DNA of 64,000 nucleotides from the NCBI RefSeq assembly GCF_052113705.1, contig NZ_JBGQOG010000018.1:33837-97836 (forward strand), read 5' to 3'. This DNA is from JBGQOG01 sp052113705 (lineage in GTDB: Bacteria; Pseudomonadota; Alphaproteobacteria; Rhodobacterales; Rhodobacteraceae). Numbering within the stretch: the stretch's first letter is position 1; the number at the start of each line of letters is the position of its first letter. Made by a program: the position numbers and the translations under genes. Positions 1 through 10,053 of the stretch are shown in pieces. The notes beneath the pieces were generated by a model. It saw only the letters and a list, made by a program, of their open reading frames with translations. It was not told the DNA's origin and did no database searches.

Positions 1-427
1 CCAGCGCATCTTGCGTCATGAAGAACAAGGCATGCGCATATTGCTGCGCGCCGATCTGGAAGCCAAAGCTCGCCGAGGTGGCCGAATAGTAATCCACCGT
101 CACATTGTTGATCCGGAGCGCGCCGGTCCCGTAAGAGCCGCCAAAGCCAAAGCCCGCCTCGGTCACCAGCGGCATATAGAGCACGCCGACCGCCTTGTTC
201 ATCAGATCCTGCGTGCCGGGATAGCGGTTGATCAGGAAGTCGCGCGTTGCATCGACCCGCGCATCCAGCTTGGCCGCGCCGCCGGTGCCAATGCCATTGC
301 CGCAGGCCGCAAGGCCCAGGGTCGCACCGCCCGCCAGGATCAGACCCCGGCGGCTGAGGCGCGCTTGGCGCACCGTCGAAGGGGTTTCACTCAGGGACGT
401 GCCGAAAGAAGGGGATTTCCGGGTCAT
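1..427 (-). CDS. SYLF/YSC84-domain lipoprotein, C-terminus beyond the window
   Basis: Read from ATG at 427 leftwards off the window edge (142 codons visible). The N-terminus carries two arginines before a hydrophobic stretch and a lipobox LGLAAC-G near residues 38-44, so the protein should be exported and lipid-anchored. The mature part contains NKAVGVLYMPLVTEAGFGFGG, followed by the pattern of a SYLF (YSC84) lipid-binding domain. This family is common in Rhodobacteraceae and its exact role is unknown. The gene is convergent with nothing visible and is separated from hemB by about 185 bases with no other gene. The family call is good; the function is not known. Confidence 0.75.
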   Translation of the reverse strand, partial: MTRKSPSFGTSLSETPSTVRQARLSRRGLILAGGATLGLAACGNGIGTGGAAKLDARVDATRDFLINRYPGTQDLMNKAVGVLYMPLVTEAGFGFGGSYGTGALRINNVTVDYYSATSASFGFQIGAQQYAHALFFMTQDAL

Positions 428-611
428 TGCTCTGCCTCGCTTTGGTTCCCGGGCATTGGATGCCCTTTTTTTCTATAGATAGACGAAATTCCCTGACTTG
501 TCACTGTCGCTGGTGGGATCTGTCAAGCAAAAGCCCCGTGAAATGACCGTGACCGCCGCAAGATACGCCGTAATCCGCCAGAAGCGCGCCTGAGGACGGG
601 GCAGGCGGGCC

Positions 612-1622
<1,011 letters not shown>

Positions 1623-1856
1623 CTGGCTCTGGCTCTTGCTCCGGGATGGCAGAGGGGTGCCACGGATCGCCGCCCGGCTCAAGCCTTTCGCGCTGCGACC
1701 ATCGCGCACGGGGACGGCGAACCCGCGCCCGAGGCGATTGCCAAGACGCTTGGCCCCGCTCGAAATGCAGCGGGCCGCGGCGCAGGGCGTCGTTTGTCGG
1801 GTTTTCCTCGCCTGCGGCCTTCGCTACTGTCGGGCATCACTCAGCGGAGCAGCCCG

Positions 1857-2396
1857 GTGCATCTGACGCAATCCATCCTGCAACTCATCGATCTTCGGTC
1901 CTTTTCCAACCTGTGGTACTGGATCGTGCTGGCGGTCGGCTGGTCCTCGATCACCCATTGGGTGCTCGGCGTGCCGCATGATCTGATCATGCGGGCGCGG
2001 CGGCGCGGCGGGGAGGCCGCCGAGGATATGGTGGCGCTGTTGCGCATTCACCTGCGGCGGATCCTTTACATCGAGAAAGAGGGCGGGCTGGTGCTGACCG
2101 TCTTTGTCAGCTTCCTCTTGACCACGCTGGCGGTGACCGGCTTTTTCTATCACCTCGAATTCAGTCAGGCGCTGTTTTTGCTGCTGTTTCCCTACACGCT
2201 CGTCTGGCTGCTCAGCCTGCGCGCAGCGGGGCGGATCGCGGCGCTGATCGGGGCGGGCATCCCCGACCCTGAGGTGCTGACCGCCGCTTTGTTGCGCCAC
2301 CGTTTGCAGGTGCAGATCCTCGGGATGCTGGCGATCACCGTCACCGCGCTCTGGGGGATGTTGCAAAACCTGACCTATTCCGTGTTGGGCGGCTGA
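1857..2396 (+). CDS. Conserved integral membrane protein (often labelled component of SufBCD complex)
   Basis: This protein has 179 residues from GTG 1857, chosen because GGAG lies about 8 bases upstream and the conserved-looking part begins here. Three or four hydrophobic segments are visible, at about residues 15-32, 74-92, 98-116 and 150-170. Between them are an arginine-rich cytoplasmic loop (MRARRRGGE) and the stretch HLRRILYIEKEGG. Proteins of this shape in Rhodobacteraceae databases are often named component of SufBCD complex, but nothing in the sequence is an Fe-S assembly motif and no suf gene is nearby. Treat it as a membrane protein of unknown function. It is divergent from hemB and about 100 bases upstream of mfd on the same strand. 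Confidence 0.75.
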   Translation: MHLTQSILQLIDLRSFSNLWYWIVLAVGWSSITHWVLGVPHDLIMRARRRGGEAAEDMVALLRIHLRRILYIEKEGGLVLTVFVSFLLTTLAVTGFFYHLEFSQALFLLLFPYTLVWLLSLRAAGRIAALIGAGIPDPEVLTAALLRHRLQVQILGMLAITVTALWGMLQNLTYSVLGG

Positions 2397-2497
2397 AGCG
2401 CGGCGGGCGACAGGGGCCGCAGGGTCTCAGGATGTGGCACTATTCTCACCGGCGCGGGGCTTGACTTCGCCTCAAGGCGGGGTAGGTCGGAGGCATG

Positions 2498-5400
2498 ATG
2501 CAGGCGAACCATTTCACCCTATCCGGCGCCCCCGAGGGCTTTGACGCGCGTATCCTGGCCCGGGAATGGGCCAAGGGCACGCCCGTCCTCCATATCGCGC
2601 GCGATGACCGGCGGCTGGAGGCGATGCGGGCAGCATTGGCCTTTCTGGCGCCGCAGGCGGTGGTGCTGAGCTTCCCGGCCTGGGATTGCCAACCCTATGA
2701 CCGCGTTTCGCCCAACCCCGAGGTCTCGGCCAACCGGATGGCGGTGCTGGCGGCGCTGGCAGCGGGGATGCCGGGAAATTTCATCCTGCTGACCACGCTC
2801 TCGGCGGCGATGCAGCGGCTGCCCGCGCGCGACCTGCTGCGCGCCTCGTCCTTTGTGGCGAAAGTCGGCGGCCGGATTGATGAAGCTGCCTTGCGCAACT
2901 TCCTCGTGCATATGGGTTTTTCGCAAACCTCCACCGTGTCTGAGCCCGGCGATTATGCCATTCGTGGCGGCATCATCGACATTTTCCCGCCGGGGGAATC
3001 CGGGCCCGTCCGGCTCGATCTCTTCGGCGATGTGCTGGATGGCGCGCGCCGCTTTGATCCCGTGACCCAGCGCACCACCGAAAAGATGACGGCGGTGGAA
3101 CTGGCCCCGGTCTCGGAAGTGATCCTCGATGAAGCGTCGATCACCCGCTTCCGGCAGAATTACCGGGTGGAATTCGGCTCGGGCGGCGCCGAAGATCCGC
3201 TTTATGAGGCGATTTCGGCGGGCCGCAAACAGGCGGGGATGGAGCATTGGCTGGGCTTTTTTCACGACCGGCTGGAGACGATCTTCGACTATCTGCCGCA
3301 GGCCACGGTGACGGTGGACGATCAGGTCGAACCGCAACGGATTGCGCGCTGGGAGTCGATCCTCGATCAATACGACACCCGCGCCGAGGCGATGAAGCGC
3401 CGTGACCGGGTGGATTCGGTCTATAAACCCGCCGCGCCGCATCTGCTGTATATGGATGAGGCCGCCTGGAATGCGGCCCTCGCGCCGCACCGCACGCTGC
3501 GGCTGGCGGTGCTGCCGCAGGCGACCGGCCCCGGAGTTCTCGACGCCGGAGGCCGCATCGGCCGCAATTTCGCCCCCGAGCGTCAGTTGGAAAACGTCAG
3601 CCTCTTCAAGGCGATGGCCGATCATGTGAATGCGCGCCGCCGCGAAGGGCAGGTGATCATCGCCTCCTGGTCCGAGGGCGCGCGCGAGCGTCTGAAGGGC
3701 CTGATGGAGGATGAGGGGATCGAGGGCGCCACGCCCATCCGCGACATCCGCGATGTCCCCGAAGGCAAGGGCGGCATCTACCTTGGCATCTGGGCGCTCG
3801 ATCAGGGCTTTCAGGCCGAAGGGCTGACGGTGATCTCGGAGCAGGATGTGCTGGGCGACCGGCTGATCCGCAGCCCGAAGAAAAAGCGCAAAGCGGATAA
3901 TTTCCTGACCGAGGCGCAGAGCCTCTCGGCGGGGGATCTGGTGGTCCATGTCGATCACGGCGTCGGCCGCTACAAGGGCCTTGAGACGATCACCGCGCTC
4001 GGGGCGCCGCATGATTGCGTCTGGCTGGAATATGCGGGCGGCGACCGTCTCTATCTTCCAGTTGAAAACATTGAACTTCTCAGCCGTTATGGCCATGAAG
4101 AGGGGCTTCTCGACAAGCTTGGCGGCGGGGCATGGCAGGCGAAAAAGGCCAAGCTGAAGGAACGCATCCGCCAGATTGCCGAGCGTCTGATGCGGGTCGC
4201 TGCCGAGCGTCATCTGCGCGCGGCGCCGATCCTCGAGGCACCGCATCACGAATGGGAGGCCTTCGCCGCGCGTTTCCCCTGGCAGGAGACCGAGGATCAG
4301 CTGACCGCGATCGAGGATGTGGTCACCGACCTCGCGGCAGGCAATCCGATGGACCGGCTGGTGGTCGGCGATGTGGGTTTTGGCAAGACCGAAGTGGCGA
4401 TGCGCGCGGCCTTTGTCGCTGCCGAAGCCGGGATGCAGGTGGCCGTCGTGGCGCCCACCACGCTCCTCGCGCGTCAGCACCACAACAGCTTTGTCGAGCG
4501 GTTCCGCGGCACCGCGATCACCGTGCGGCCGCTGTCGCGTTTCGTCTCGACCAAGGATGCCAATGCCACGCGGGAGGGGCTGGCGGATGGGTCGGTCGAT
4601 ATCGTCATCGGCACCCATGCGGTGCTGGCCAAGGGGGTGAAGTTCAAGAACCTCGGCCTGCTTGTGATTGACGAAGAACAACATTTCGGCGTTGGGCATA
4701 AAGAGCGGCTGAAGGAAATGCGGGCGGAGATTCACGTCCTCACCCTGACCGCGACGCCGATCCCGCGCACGCTGCAGCTGAGCCTGACCGGGGTGCGCGA
4801 CCTCTCGATCATCGGCACGCCGCCGGTCGACCGGCTGGCGATCCGCACCTATGTCTCCGAGTTCGACGGGGTCACCGTGCGCGAGGCGCTGTTGCGTGAG
4901 CATTACCGCGGCGGCCAGAGCTTCTATGTGGTTCCCCGCATCTCGGATCTGCGCGAGATCGAGGAATTCCTGACCACCCATGTCCCCGAGGTGACCTTTA
5001 TCACCGCGCATGGGCAGATGGCGGCTGGCGAGCTCGATGACCGGATGAACGCCTTCTACGACGGTAAATATGACGTGCTGCTGGCCACGACCATCGTCGA
5101 AAGCGGCCTCGACATTCCCACCGCCAATACGATGATCGTGCATCGGGCGGATATGTTCGGCCTCAGCCAACTCTATCAGATCCGCGGCCGGGTCGGCCGG
5201 GCGAAAACCCGTGCCTATTGCTATCTGACCACCAAACCCCGGATGCCGCTGACGCCGCAAGCCACGAAACGGCTGCGGCTTCTGGGCAGCCTCGACAGCC
5301 TCGGCGCGGGCTTTACCCTGGCCAGCCAGGACCTTGACCTGCGCGGCGCCGGCAACCTTCTGGGCGAGGAACAATCGGGCCATATCAAGGAGGTGGGGTT

Positions 5401-6025
5401 CGAGCTCTACCAATCCATGCTGGAAGACACGATTGCCAAGATCAAATCCGGCGAGATCTCCGGCCCCGAAGACAGCGGCCAATGGGCGCCGCAGATCAAC
5501 CTTGGTGTGCCGGTGATGATCCCGGAGAGTTATATCCCCGATCTCGACATCCGCCTCGGCCTCTACCGCCGCCTCTCCACGCTGACCACCAAGGTCGAGA
5601 TGGAGGGGTTTGCCGCCGAGCTGATCGACCGTTTCGGTCCGGTCCCGCGCGAGGTGAACACGCTGCTCGTTGTGATGCGGATCAAGGCGATGTGCAAACG
5701 CGCCCATATCGCACGGATGGATGCGGGGCCCAAGGGCTGCACCGTGCAGTTCCATCAGGATAAATTCCCCAATCCGGCGGGTCTTGTCGATTACCTGACC
5801 GCCGAGCGCGGCATGGCGAAAGTGGTCAACAACAAGATCAGCATCCGCCGCGACTGGACCAATGAGGCCGACAAGATCAAGGGCGCCTTTGCCGTGGCCC
5901 GCGATCTGGCGGAAAAGGCCAAAACCACACCCGCCGCGCCAAAACCAGCGACGGCCAAGCCCAGTGACAACCGCCCCGCCTCACGCCCGGCACCCGTCAA
6001 GCCCGCCCCCAAACCGCGCCGCTAA
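2498..6025 (+). CDS. mfd: Transcription-repair coupling factor Mfd
   Basis: Mfd dislodges RNA polymerase stalled at DNA lesions and recruits UvrA. The product is 1175 residues. The order is a UvrB-like N-terminal half, the RNA-polymerase-interacting CarD-like segment SAGDLVVHVDHGVGRYKG near residue 485, then the RecG-like motor. Motor motifs are Walker A GDVGFGKTE (about 625), the Walker B form DEEQ (about 725) and TATPIPRT (about 750). The C-terminal regulatory domain is followed by an Ala/Pro/Lys tail of about 40 residues, which is longer than usual. ATG 2498 is preferred over 2495: GGAGG at 2489-2493 leaves only one base before 2495. It is convergent with the exporter gene at 6150. Confidence 0.98.
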   Translation: MQANHFTLSGAPEGFDARILAREWAKGTPVLHIARDDRRLEAMRAALAFLAPQAVVLSFPAWDCQPYDRVSPNPEVSANRMAVLAALAAGMPGNFILLTTLSAAMQRLPARDLLRASSFVAKVGGRIDEAALRNFLVHMGFSQTSTVSEPGDYAIRGGIIDIFPPGESGPVRLDLFGDVLDGARRFDPVTQRTTEKMTAVELAPVSEVILDEASITRFRQNYRVEFGSGGAEDPLYEAISAGRKQAGMEHWLGFFHDRLETIFDYLPQATVTVDDQVEPQRIARWESILDQYDTRAEAMKRRDRVDSVYKPAAPHLLYMDEAAWNAALAPHRTLRLAVLPQATGPGVLDAGGRIGRNFAPERQLENVSLFKAMADHVNARRREGQVIIASWSEGARERLKGLMEDEGIEGATPIRDIRDVPEGKGGIYLGIWALDQGFQAEGLTVISEQDVLGDRLIRSPKKKRKADNFLTEAQSLSAGDLVVHVDHGVGRYKGLETITALGAPHDCVWLEYAGGDRLYLPVENIELLSRYGHEEGLLDKLGGGAWQAKKAKLKERIRQIAERLMRVAAERHLRAAPILEAPHHEWEAFAARFPWQETEDQLTAIEDVVTDLAAGNPMDRLVVGDVGFGKTEVAMRAAFVAAEAGMQVAVVAPTTLLARQHHNSFVERFRGTAITVRPLSRFVSTKDANATREGLADGSVDIVIGTHAVLAKGVKFKNLGLLVIDEEQHFGVGHKERLKEMRAEIHVLTLTATPIPRTLQLSLTGVRDLSIIGTPPVDRLAIRTYVSEFDGVTVREALLREHYRGGQSFYVVPRISDLREIEEFLTTHVPEVTFITAHGQMAAGELDDRMNAFYDGKYDVLLATTIVESGLDIPTANTMIVHRADMFGLSQLYQIRGRVGRAKTRAYCYLTTKPRMPLTPQATKRLRLLGSLDSLGAGFTLASQDLDLRGAGNLLGEEQSGHIKEVGFELYQSMLEDTIAKIKSGEISGPEDSGQWAPQINLGVPVMIPESYIPDLDIRLGLYRRLSTLTTKVEMEGFAAELIDRFGPVPREVNTLLVVMRIKAMCKRAHIARMDAGPKGCTVQFHQDKFPNPAGLVDYLTAERGMAKVVNNKISIRRDWTNEADKIKGAFAVARDLAEKAKTTPAAPKPATAKPSDNRPASRPAPVKPAPKPRR

Positions 6026-6050
6026 CGCAGCACAGGACGCCGAAACCGAT

Positions 6051-6088
6051 AAAAACAAAGGGCAGGACCGCACTGGCCCCGCCCTTTG
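6051..6088 (-). terminator. Intrinsic terminator of the exporter gene, between convergent genes
   Basis: CAAAGGGC at 6056-6063 pairs perfectly with GCCCTTTG at 6081-6088. On the minus strand the stem is followed by TTTTT (complement of 6051-6055), so it should stop leftward transcription from 6150. The 6081-6088 arm overlaps the end of the dispersed repeat at 6085-6120, so repeat and terminator share bases. Confidence 0.75.
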
Positions 6089-6120
6089 CTTCGTTCAAAA
6101 TATCCCCGCCGGAGGCTTCC
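6085..6120 (+). repeat. Dispersed intergenic element, copy A
   Basis: This 36-base sequence (TTTGCTTCGTTCAAAATATC then CCCGCCGGAGGCTTCC) differs at one position from the copy at 34023-34058. Read on the minus strand, it follows the stop codon of the exporter gene at 6150 and gives CCGGCGGGGATATTTTGAAC, then GAAGCAAAG. No coding role is visible. See the finding on the repeat family. Confidence 0.85.
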
Positions 6121-6149
6121 GCACGCAATGCCGGGCGCGCGGATTGCGG

Positions 6150-7388
6150 TCAAAACTCCTCGGTCTGCCGCATCAGCAGCCAGGCCAGCGCCGAACAGAT
6201 CAACGCGCCTGAGACCAGCGGTACCGGGGTGCCATTGAACATCAGCCCGATCGGCGCCGCGATCAGCACCGCAAACACCGTGGAAATCGCCGCCACGATC
6301 GAGGCCGCCATCCCGGCGATATGGCCCATTTTCTGCAAGGCAAGCGCGTTCAGATTGCCAAAGGTCACCCCGGCCATGAACATCAGGCTGACCGCCCAGA
6401 TGAAGAACACCGGGAATTTCAGCGCGGGAGACAACGCGTCGCCCAGCGTCAGCGCCAGCATCAGCCCGGCCGAGACCACCTGCATCAGATAGGCCCAGCT
6501 GACGATTTTCCGCATGCCCAGCTTCATCACGAATTTCGCGTTCAGCATGGTGCCCACGCCCGAAATCACCGCCATCAGCGCGAACCAGCGCGGGAAACTC
6601 TCGCCCCGGCCATAGGTCACGTCAAAGATCTGCTGCGCCGAGGAAATCATCGCGAACATCTGCGCAAAACCCAAGGTCATCACCATGGTGTAGATCACCA
6701 CTTCCCGGTTGCTCAGCACTTCGCGCGCCGCCGCGACCAGCGTGGCCAGATGCAGCGGCCGGCGATGCGGGCGCTCCAATGTCTCGGGCTGGCGCAGACT
6801 GACCCAAAGCAGCCCGCTGAGGCCAAAGACGATAAAGGCCAGAAACACCCCGCGCCATCCCGACAGATGAATGATCAGCTGCCCGATGGACGGGGCCACA
6901 GCCGGGACCAGCATGAAGATCATCATCACGAAAGAGGTGACCCGCGCCATTTCGCGCCCCGAATATTGGTCGCGCACCATGGCCAGCCCCACAATCCGCG
7001 GCCCCGCGGCGCCCAGGCCCTGAATGAACCGCGCCAGCAGCATCATCTCGAGCGTCGGCGCCATGGCCGCCAGAAGCGCCCCCAGCACATAGAGCGCCAC
7101 GCCTCCGGCAATCGCCGGTTTGCGGCCAAAGGCATCCGAGAGCGGCCCGGCAAAGAAAGTACCCGCCCCCATGCCAAAGACAAAGGCGGTCAGCACCAGC
7201 TGCGCCTTGTTCAGATTGTCCGGGCTCAGCGCCGCGCCAATCTCGGGCAGGGCGGGCAGCATGGCATCAATGGAAAACGACACGGTGGCAAACAGCATCG
7301 CCAACATGGCGGTAAATTCAAACAGGCTCGGCTGCTTGCGCAGGGGCGGCGCCGCGGCCGTCACCTCCGAGGTCAAATTCGCGGTCAT
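6150..7388 (-). CDS. MFS drug-resistance transporter, Bcr/CflA type
   Basis: This inner-membrane proton-driven exporter has 412 residues and about twelve hydrophobic segments. The Bcr/CflA signature region appears as SIDAMLPALPEIGAAL near residues 38-53. The loop-2 motif GPLSDAFGRKPAIAGG (about 81-96) is the classic MFS motif A, and RFIQGLGAAGPRIV (about 118-131) is motif B-like. The substrate cannot be read from sequence; relatives export small drugs or peptides. The start overlaps the stop of the DsbA-like gene by four bases, so the two are probably translated together. The repeat and terminator at 6051-6120 lie at its 3' end. Confidence 0.88.
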   Translation of the reverse strand: MTANLTSEVTAAAPPLRKQPSLFEFTAMLAMLFATVSFSIDAMLPALPEIGAALSPDNLNKAQLVLTAFVFGMGAGTFFAGPLSDAFGRKPAIAGGVALYVLGALLAAMAPTLEMMLLARFIQGLGAAGPRIVGLAMVRDQYSGREMARVTSFVMMIFMLVPAVAPSIGQLIIHLSGWRGVFLAFIVFGLSGLLWVSLRQPETLERPHRRPLHLATLVAAAREVLSNREVVIYTMVMTLGFAQMFAMISSAQQIFDVTYGRGESFPRWFALMAVISGVGTMLNAKFVMKLGMRKIVSWAYLMQVVSAGLMLALTLGDALSPALKFPVFFIWAVSLMFMAGVTFGNLNALALQKMGHIAGMAASIVAAISTVFAVLIAAPIGLMFNGTPVPLVSGALICSALAWLLMRQTEEF

Positions 7389-8020
7389 TGGGATGTTCCC
7401 TTCAAGTCGTCAATCACTTGCGTCCAAAGCTGGCTGGGCTGCGCGCCCGAAACCACATGCGTCTCGGCGACGATATAGGTCGGCACGGCGTTGACGCCAC
7501 GTTCGCGCGCATGCGCATCGCGCGACAGGATCAGGTCACGGTCGGCATCACTGGCCAAAAGCCGGACCACCAGCGCCCGCTCCATGCCCTGTGCCGCTGC
7601 AATATCAGTTAGCACGGCGGGTTCCCCAATGTCCTTGCCCTCGCGGAAATAGGCGCGCATCAGCGCCGAGAGCATCCGCGTCTGCTTGCCCTCCAGCCCC
7701 GCCCAATAGATCAGGCGGTGCGCGTCAATCGTGTTCGGCGTCCGCTCGATCGCGGGCAGGTTCATCTCGATCCCGGCGGCCTCGGCGGCCTCGACCACCG
7801 GGCCATAGGATTTCAGCACGCCCTTGGCACCGCCGAATTTCGCCTCGAGATATTCGATACGGTCCATCCCCTGCGGCGGCATCCCGAGGTTGAGCAGGAA
7901 CGGATGCCATTCCACCGCAAAGGGATGCTCGGGCCGGGCCTCCAGCGCGCGGTCCAGATGTGCCTTGCCGATATAGCACCAGGGGCAGGTGGGATCTGCG
8001 AAAATATCCAGACGGATCAT
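7385..8020 (-). CDS. DsbA/FrnE-family thiol oxidoreductase
   Basis: The product has 211 residues from ATG 8020, where the family sequence begins (MIRLDIFADPTCPWCYIG). The frame is open upstream but without homologous character. The redox motif CPWC is at residues 12-15, followed by a helical insertion and the cis-proline region VNAVPTYIV near residue 180, the layout of the FrnE/HCCA-isomerase branch of DsbA proteins. There is no signal peptide, so it is probably cytoplasmic. The substrate is unknown. It sits between a LysE-type exporter (upstream) and the Bcr-type exporter (4-base overlap downstream). Confidence 0.88.
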   Translation of the reverse strand: MIRLDIFADPTCPWCYIGKAHLDRALEARPEHPFAVEWHPFLLNLGMPPQGMDRIEYLEAKFGGAKGVLKSYGPVVEAAEAAGIEMNLPAIERTPNTIDAHRLIYWAGLEGKQTRMLSALMRAYFREGKDIGEPAVLTDIAAAQGMERALVVRLLASDADRDLILSRDAHARERGVNAVPTYIVAETHVVSGAQPSQLWTQVIDDLKGTSQ

Positions 8021-8024
8021 GGGG

Positions 8025-8645
8025 TCAGTCCTTTGCGGCCAGCGCCACCAGCGCACCGATGCCGACAAAGGCACCGCCGGTGATGCGGTTGAAAATGCGC
8101 CCGTGACGGGCAAGCCAGGGCGCCAGACGCGCCGCGGCCAGAATAAGGGTCAGCTCCACCGCCAGTTCAACCACGGCGAGCGTGCCGCCCAGCAGAAGAA
8201 ATTCATGCGTGAAACCTGCGCCCGGTGTCATAAAGACCGGCAGGAAGGTGGTAAAGAACAATAAGGTCTTCGGGTTCGACAGCATCACCATCAACCCCTG
8301 CACGAAACCGCGATGCGCCGCCTGCACCCGCGGGGGTGCCACCGCCTCCGCCCCGGCAAACCCCGGCGCCCGCCACAGGCGCAGCCCCAGCCAGATCAGA
8401 TAGGCGCCCCCCGCCCATTTCACCGCGCGAAACAGGATCTCGGAGGTGGCCATCACCGCACCGAGACCGGCCAGACAGATGCCCACCATCGCCCACATGC
8501 CCAGCACCGAGCCCAAGGCCGTCCAGACCGCCCGCCGCGCCCCCAGACGCGCGCCGTGATCCAGGCAGAGCAGGGCATTTGGCCCCGGCGTCAGCGACAG
8601 GGCGAGGGCGGCGAGCACAAAGACCAGCCAAAATTCAAAACTCAT
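8025..8645 (-). CDS. LysE/RhtB-family amino acid exporter
   Basis: This 206-residue membrane protein starts at ATG 8645 (MSFEFWLVFVLAALALSLTPGP). The motif TPGPNALLCLDHGARLGARR is the N-terminal LysE/RhtB signature, with six hydrophobic segments across the protein. The family exports amino acids or related small metabolites; which one is not readable here. It is first in a leftward group with the DsbA-like and MFS genes, only four bases from the next start. It is divergent from the XRE-cupin regulator at 8864, a frequent arrangement when the regulator controls the exporter. Confidence 0.88.
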   Translation of the reverse strand: MSFEFWLVFVLAALALSLTPGPNALLCLDHGARLGARRAVWTALGSVLGMWAMVGICLAGLGAVMATSEILFRAVKWAGGAYLIWLGLRLWRAPGFAGAEAVAPPRVQAAHRGFVQGLMVMLSNPKTLLFFTTFLPVFMTPGAGFTHEFLLLGGTLAVVELAVELTLILAAARLAPWLARHGRIFNRITGGAFVGIGALVALAAKD

Positions 8646-8863
8646 GGCAAAAGCCTCCGGACAGGGCCGCCTTGTCAGCCGCCGCCCCGCCACCACCGCC
8701 ACAAAGAGCGGAACAGTGCACAGGGATCGGCATGGACAGAGCACATCGGTTTTTGCTACGCCTCACGCCGGATCGTTGCAAGCCCGGCGCGCGCGCGCAG
8801 GCACGCTCCCGCAGCCCGGCCCGCCGGTGCACAATGCATGAGAGAGAACGGAGCCAGAGAGCC

Positions 8864-9487
8864 ATGGGCGAGATCGAACAGACCAGGATCATCCGGATTG
8901 CCCGCGAAAACGGCAGCGAATCCGTGCCCGAGCCGGTGGATCTTGCGGTACGGGTACGCGAATTGCGCAAGGCGCGCGGCTGGACGCTGGAGCAGGCGGC
9001 GGTTCAGGCGGGGCTGGCACGCTCAACTTTGTCCAAAATCGAGAATGGCCAGATGTCGCCCACCTATGAGGCGCTGAAAAAACTGGCTGAGGGGCTGGAA
9101 ATCTCCGTCCCGCAACTCTTCACGCCCCCCTCGCGCGGACAGGTCATGGGGCGGATGACCACCACCAAAAGCGGCGAGGGCCAGGCGCATATCACCACCA
9201 CCTATGAGCACGAGCTTCTGGCCCACAGTCTCACACGCAAACAGATGCTGCCCTACCGCGCCCGCATCCGCGCCCGCAAGTTTGAGGAATTCGGCGGCTG
9301 GGTCCGCCATGACGGCGAGGAATTTCTCTATGTCCTCACCGGCACCGCGCGGCTCTTCACTGAATTCTATGAACCCGTCGATCTGCGGCGCGGCGACAGC
9401 GCCTATTACGACGCCAGCATGGGCCACAACCTGATCTCTACCGGCGAAGAAGATGCGCTGGTGCTCTGGGTCACCTCGCTGACCTGA
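8864..9487 (+). CDS. XRE-family transcriptional regulator with C-terminal cupin domain
   Basis: This 207-residue regulator has an N-terminal helix-turn-helix at about residues 24-78 (RVRELRKARGWTLEQAAVQA, then STLSKIENGQMSPTYEALKK). A cupin ligand domain follows at about 125-200 (GEEFLYVLTGTARLF, then LRRGDSAYYDASMGH). ATG 8864 fits the GGAG/AGAGAG upstream; an in-frame ATG at 8834 is possible. Family members sense small molecules and control adjacent metabolic or transport genes, so the divergent LysE gene is the likely target. This is inferred from position only. Confidence 0.9.
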   Translation: MGEIEQTRIIRIARENGSESVPEPVDLAVRVRELRKARGWTLEQAAVQAGLARSTLSKIENGQMSPTYEALKKLAEGLEISVPQLFTPPSRGQVMGRMTTTKSGEGQAHITTTYEHELLAHSLTRKQMLPYRARIRARKFEEFGGWVRHDGEEFLYVLTGTARLFTEFYEPVDLRRGDSAYYDASMGHNLISTGEEDALVLWVTSLT

Positions 9488-9555
9488 CCCGCCGGAAACA
9501 CACCCCGACCCCGAAACCCGCGCCCCGCAACCTCCGTCCACCGCCGGACCCGCGC

Positions 9556-9615
9556 TTTCTTCTTGGCGAAAATACCTCGGGGGAGGCGGCGCCAGCCGCC
9601 GGGGGCAGCGCCCCC
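9556..9615 (+). repeat. Dispersed intergenic element, copy G, with two hairpins
   Basis: The core TTTCTTCTTGGCGAAAATAC continues into CTCGGGGGAG. It is followed by a hairpin GGCGGC-GCCA-GCCGCC and a second hairpin GGGGGCAGCGCCCCC (9601-9615). Read on the minus strand it lies 3' of the CsbD-like gene (stop at 9730): hairpins first, then GAGGTATTTT. The same architecture with a different first-hairpin sequence occurs at 13559-13620. Confidence 0.85.
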
Positions 9616-9729
9616 AAAGGCCCGGCCCACCCCAGGCGCAGACAAAACGCGCGCGGCGGCCCCATCCGCCACCTCGCGCGTGATATTCCGTTGAACGTAC
9701 CGCCGATCAGGCCCGCTCAGGCTGCCCGT

Positions 9730-10053
9730 TCACTCCGCGTCGTCATCGCCGAATTTGGAATCATCGTCATATTCATCCTCGCCTTCGCCCAGATATTTGG
9801 CGGAATTGGCGATGGATTGATTGTCATGCCGGGGGTCCATCACGACATCCGAGGGCAGTTCGCCCGTCAGCCAATCGCGGATGTCTTCGCGGGCTTCAGC
9901 GGCTTCCTGCTCTTCCAGCCCTGCGATATAGGCGATGAAAGCGCGCTGATCGCCGTCGATTTCATCGAGTTCGGCCTCATCCGCGGCAGGCCAGCGTTCG
10001 GTGATCGCATCGTAGAATGCGGACCAGTTCTCCTGCACATGTTGCCATTTCAT
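9730..10053 (-). CDS. CsbD-like small acidic protein
   Basis: The product has 107 residues, starting at ATG 10053 with GGAGG seven bases upstream. The opening MKWQHVQENWSAFYDAITERW matches the CsbD pattern (Trp, then N-W-x-x-(F/L)-K-x-x-I-x-E-x-W). The middle (AELDEIDGDQRAFIAYIAGL) keeps the L-x-x-I-x-G-x-x spacing. The C-terminus is a highly acidic tail (GEGEDEYDDDSKFGDDDAE), which ordinary CsbD proteins lack. CsbD proteins are stress-induced and of unknown biochemical role. The assignment rests on pattern only. Confidence 0.6.
   Translation of the reverse strand: MKWQHVQENWSAFYDAITERWPAADEAELDEIDGDQRAFIAYIAGLEEQEAAEAREDIRDWLTGELPSDVVMDPRHDNQSIANSAKYLGEGEDEYDDDSKFGDDDAE

Noticed and set aside
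2519..5755. Very long open frame antisense to mfd (over 1000 codons)
   Set aside because: It mirrors mfd codon structure in high-GC DNA; the translation is rich in Arg, His and Gln with no family motif, and mfd is certain on the other strand.
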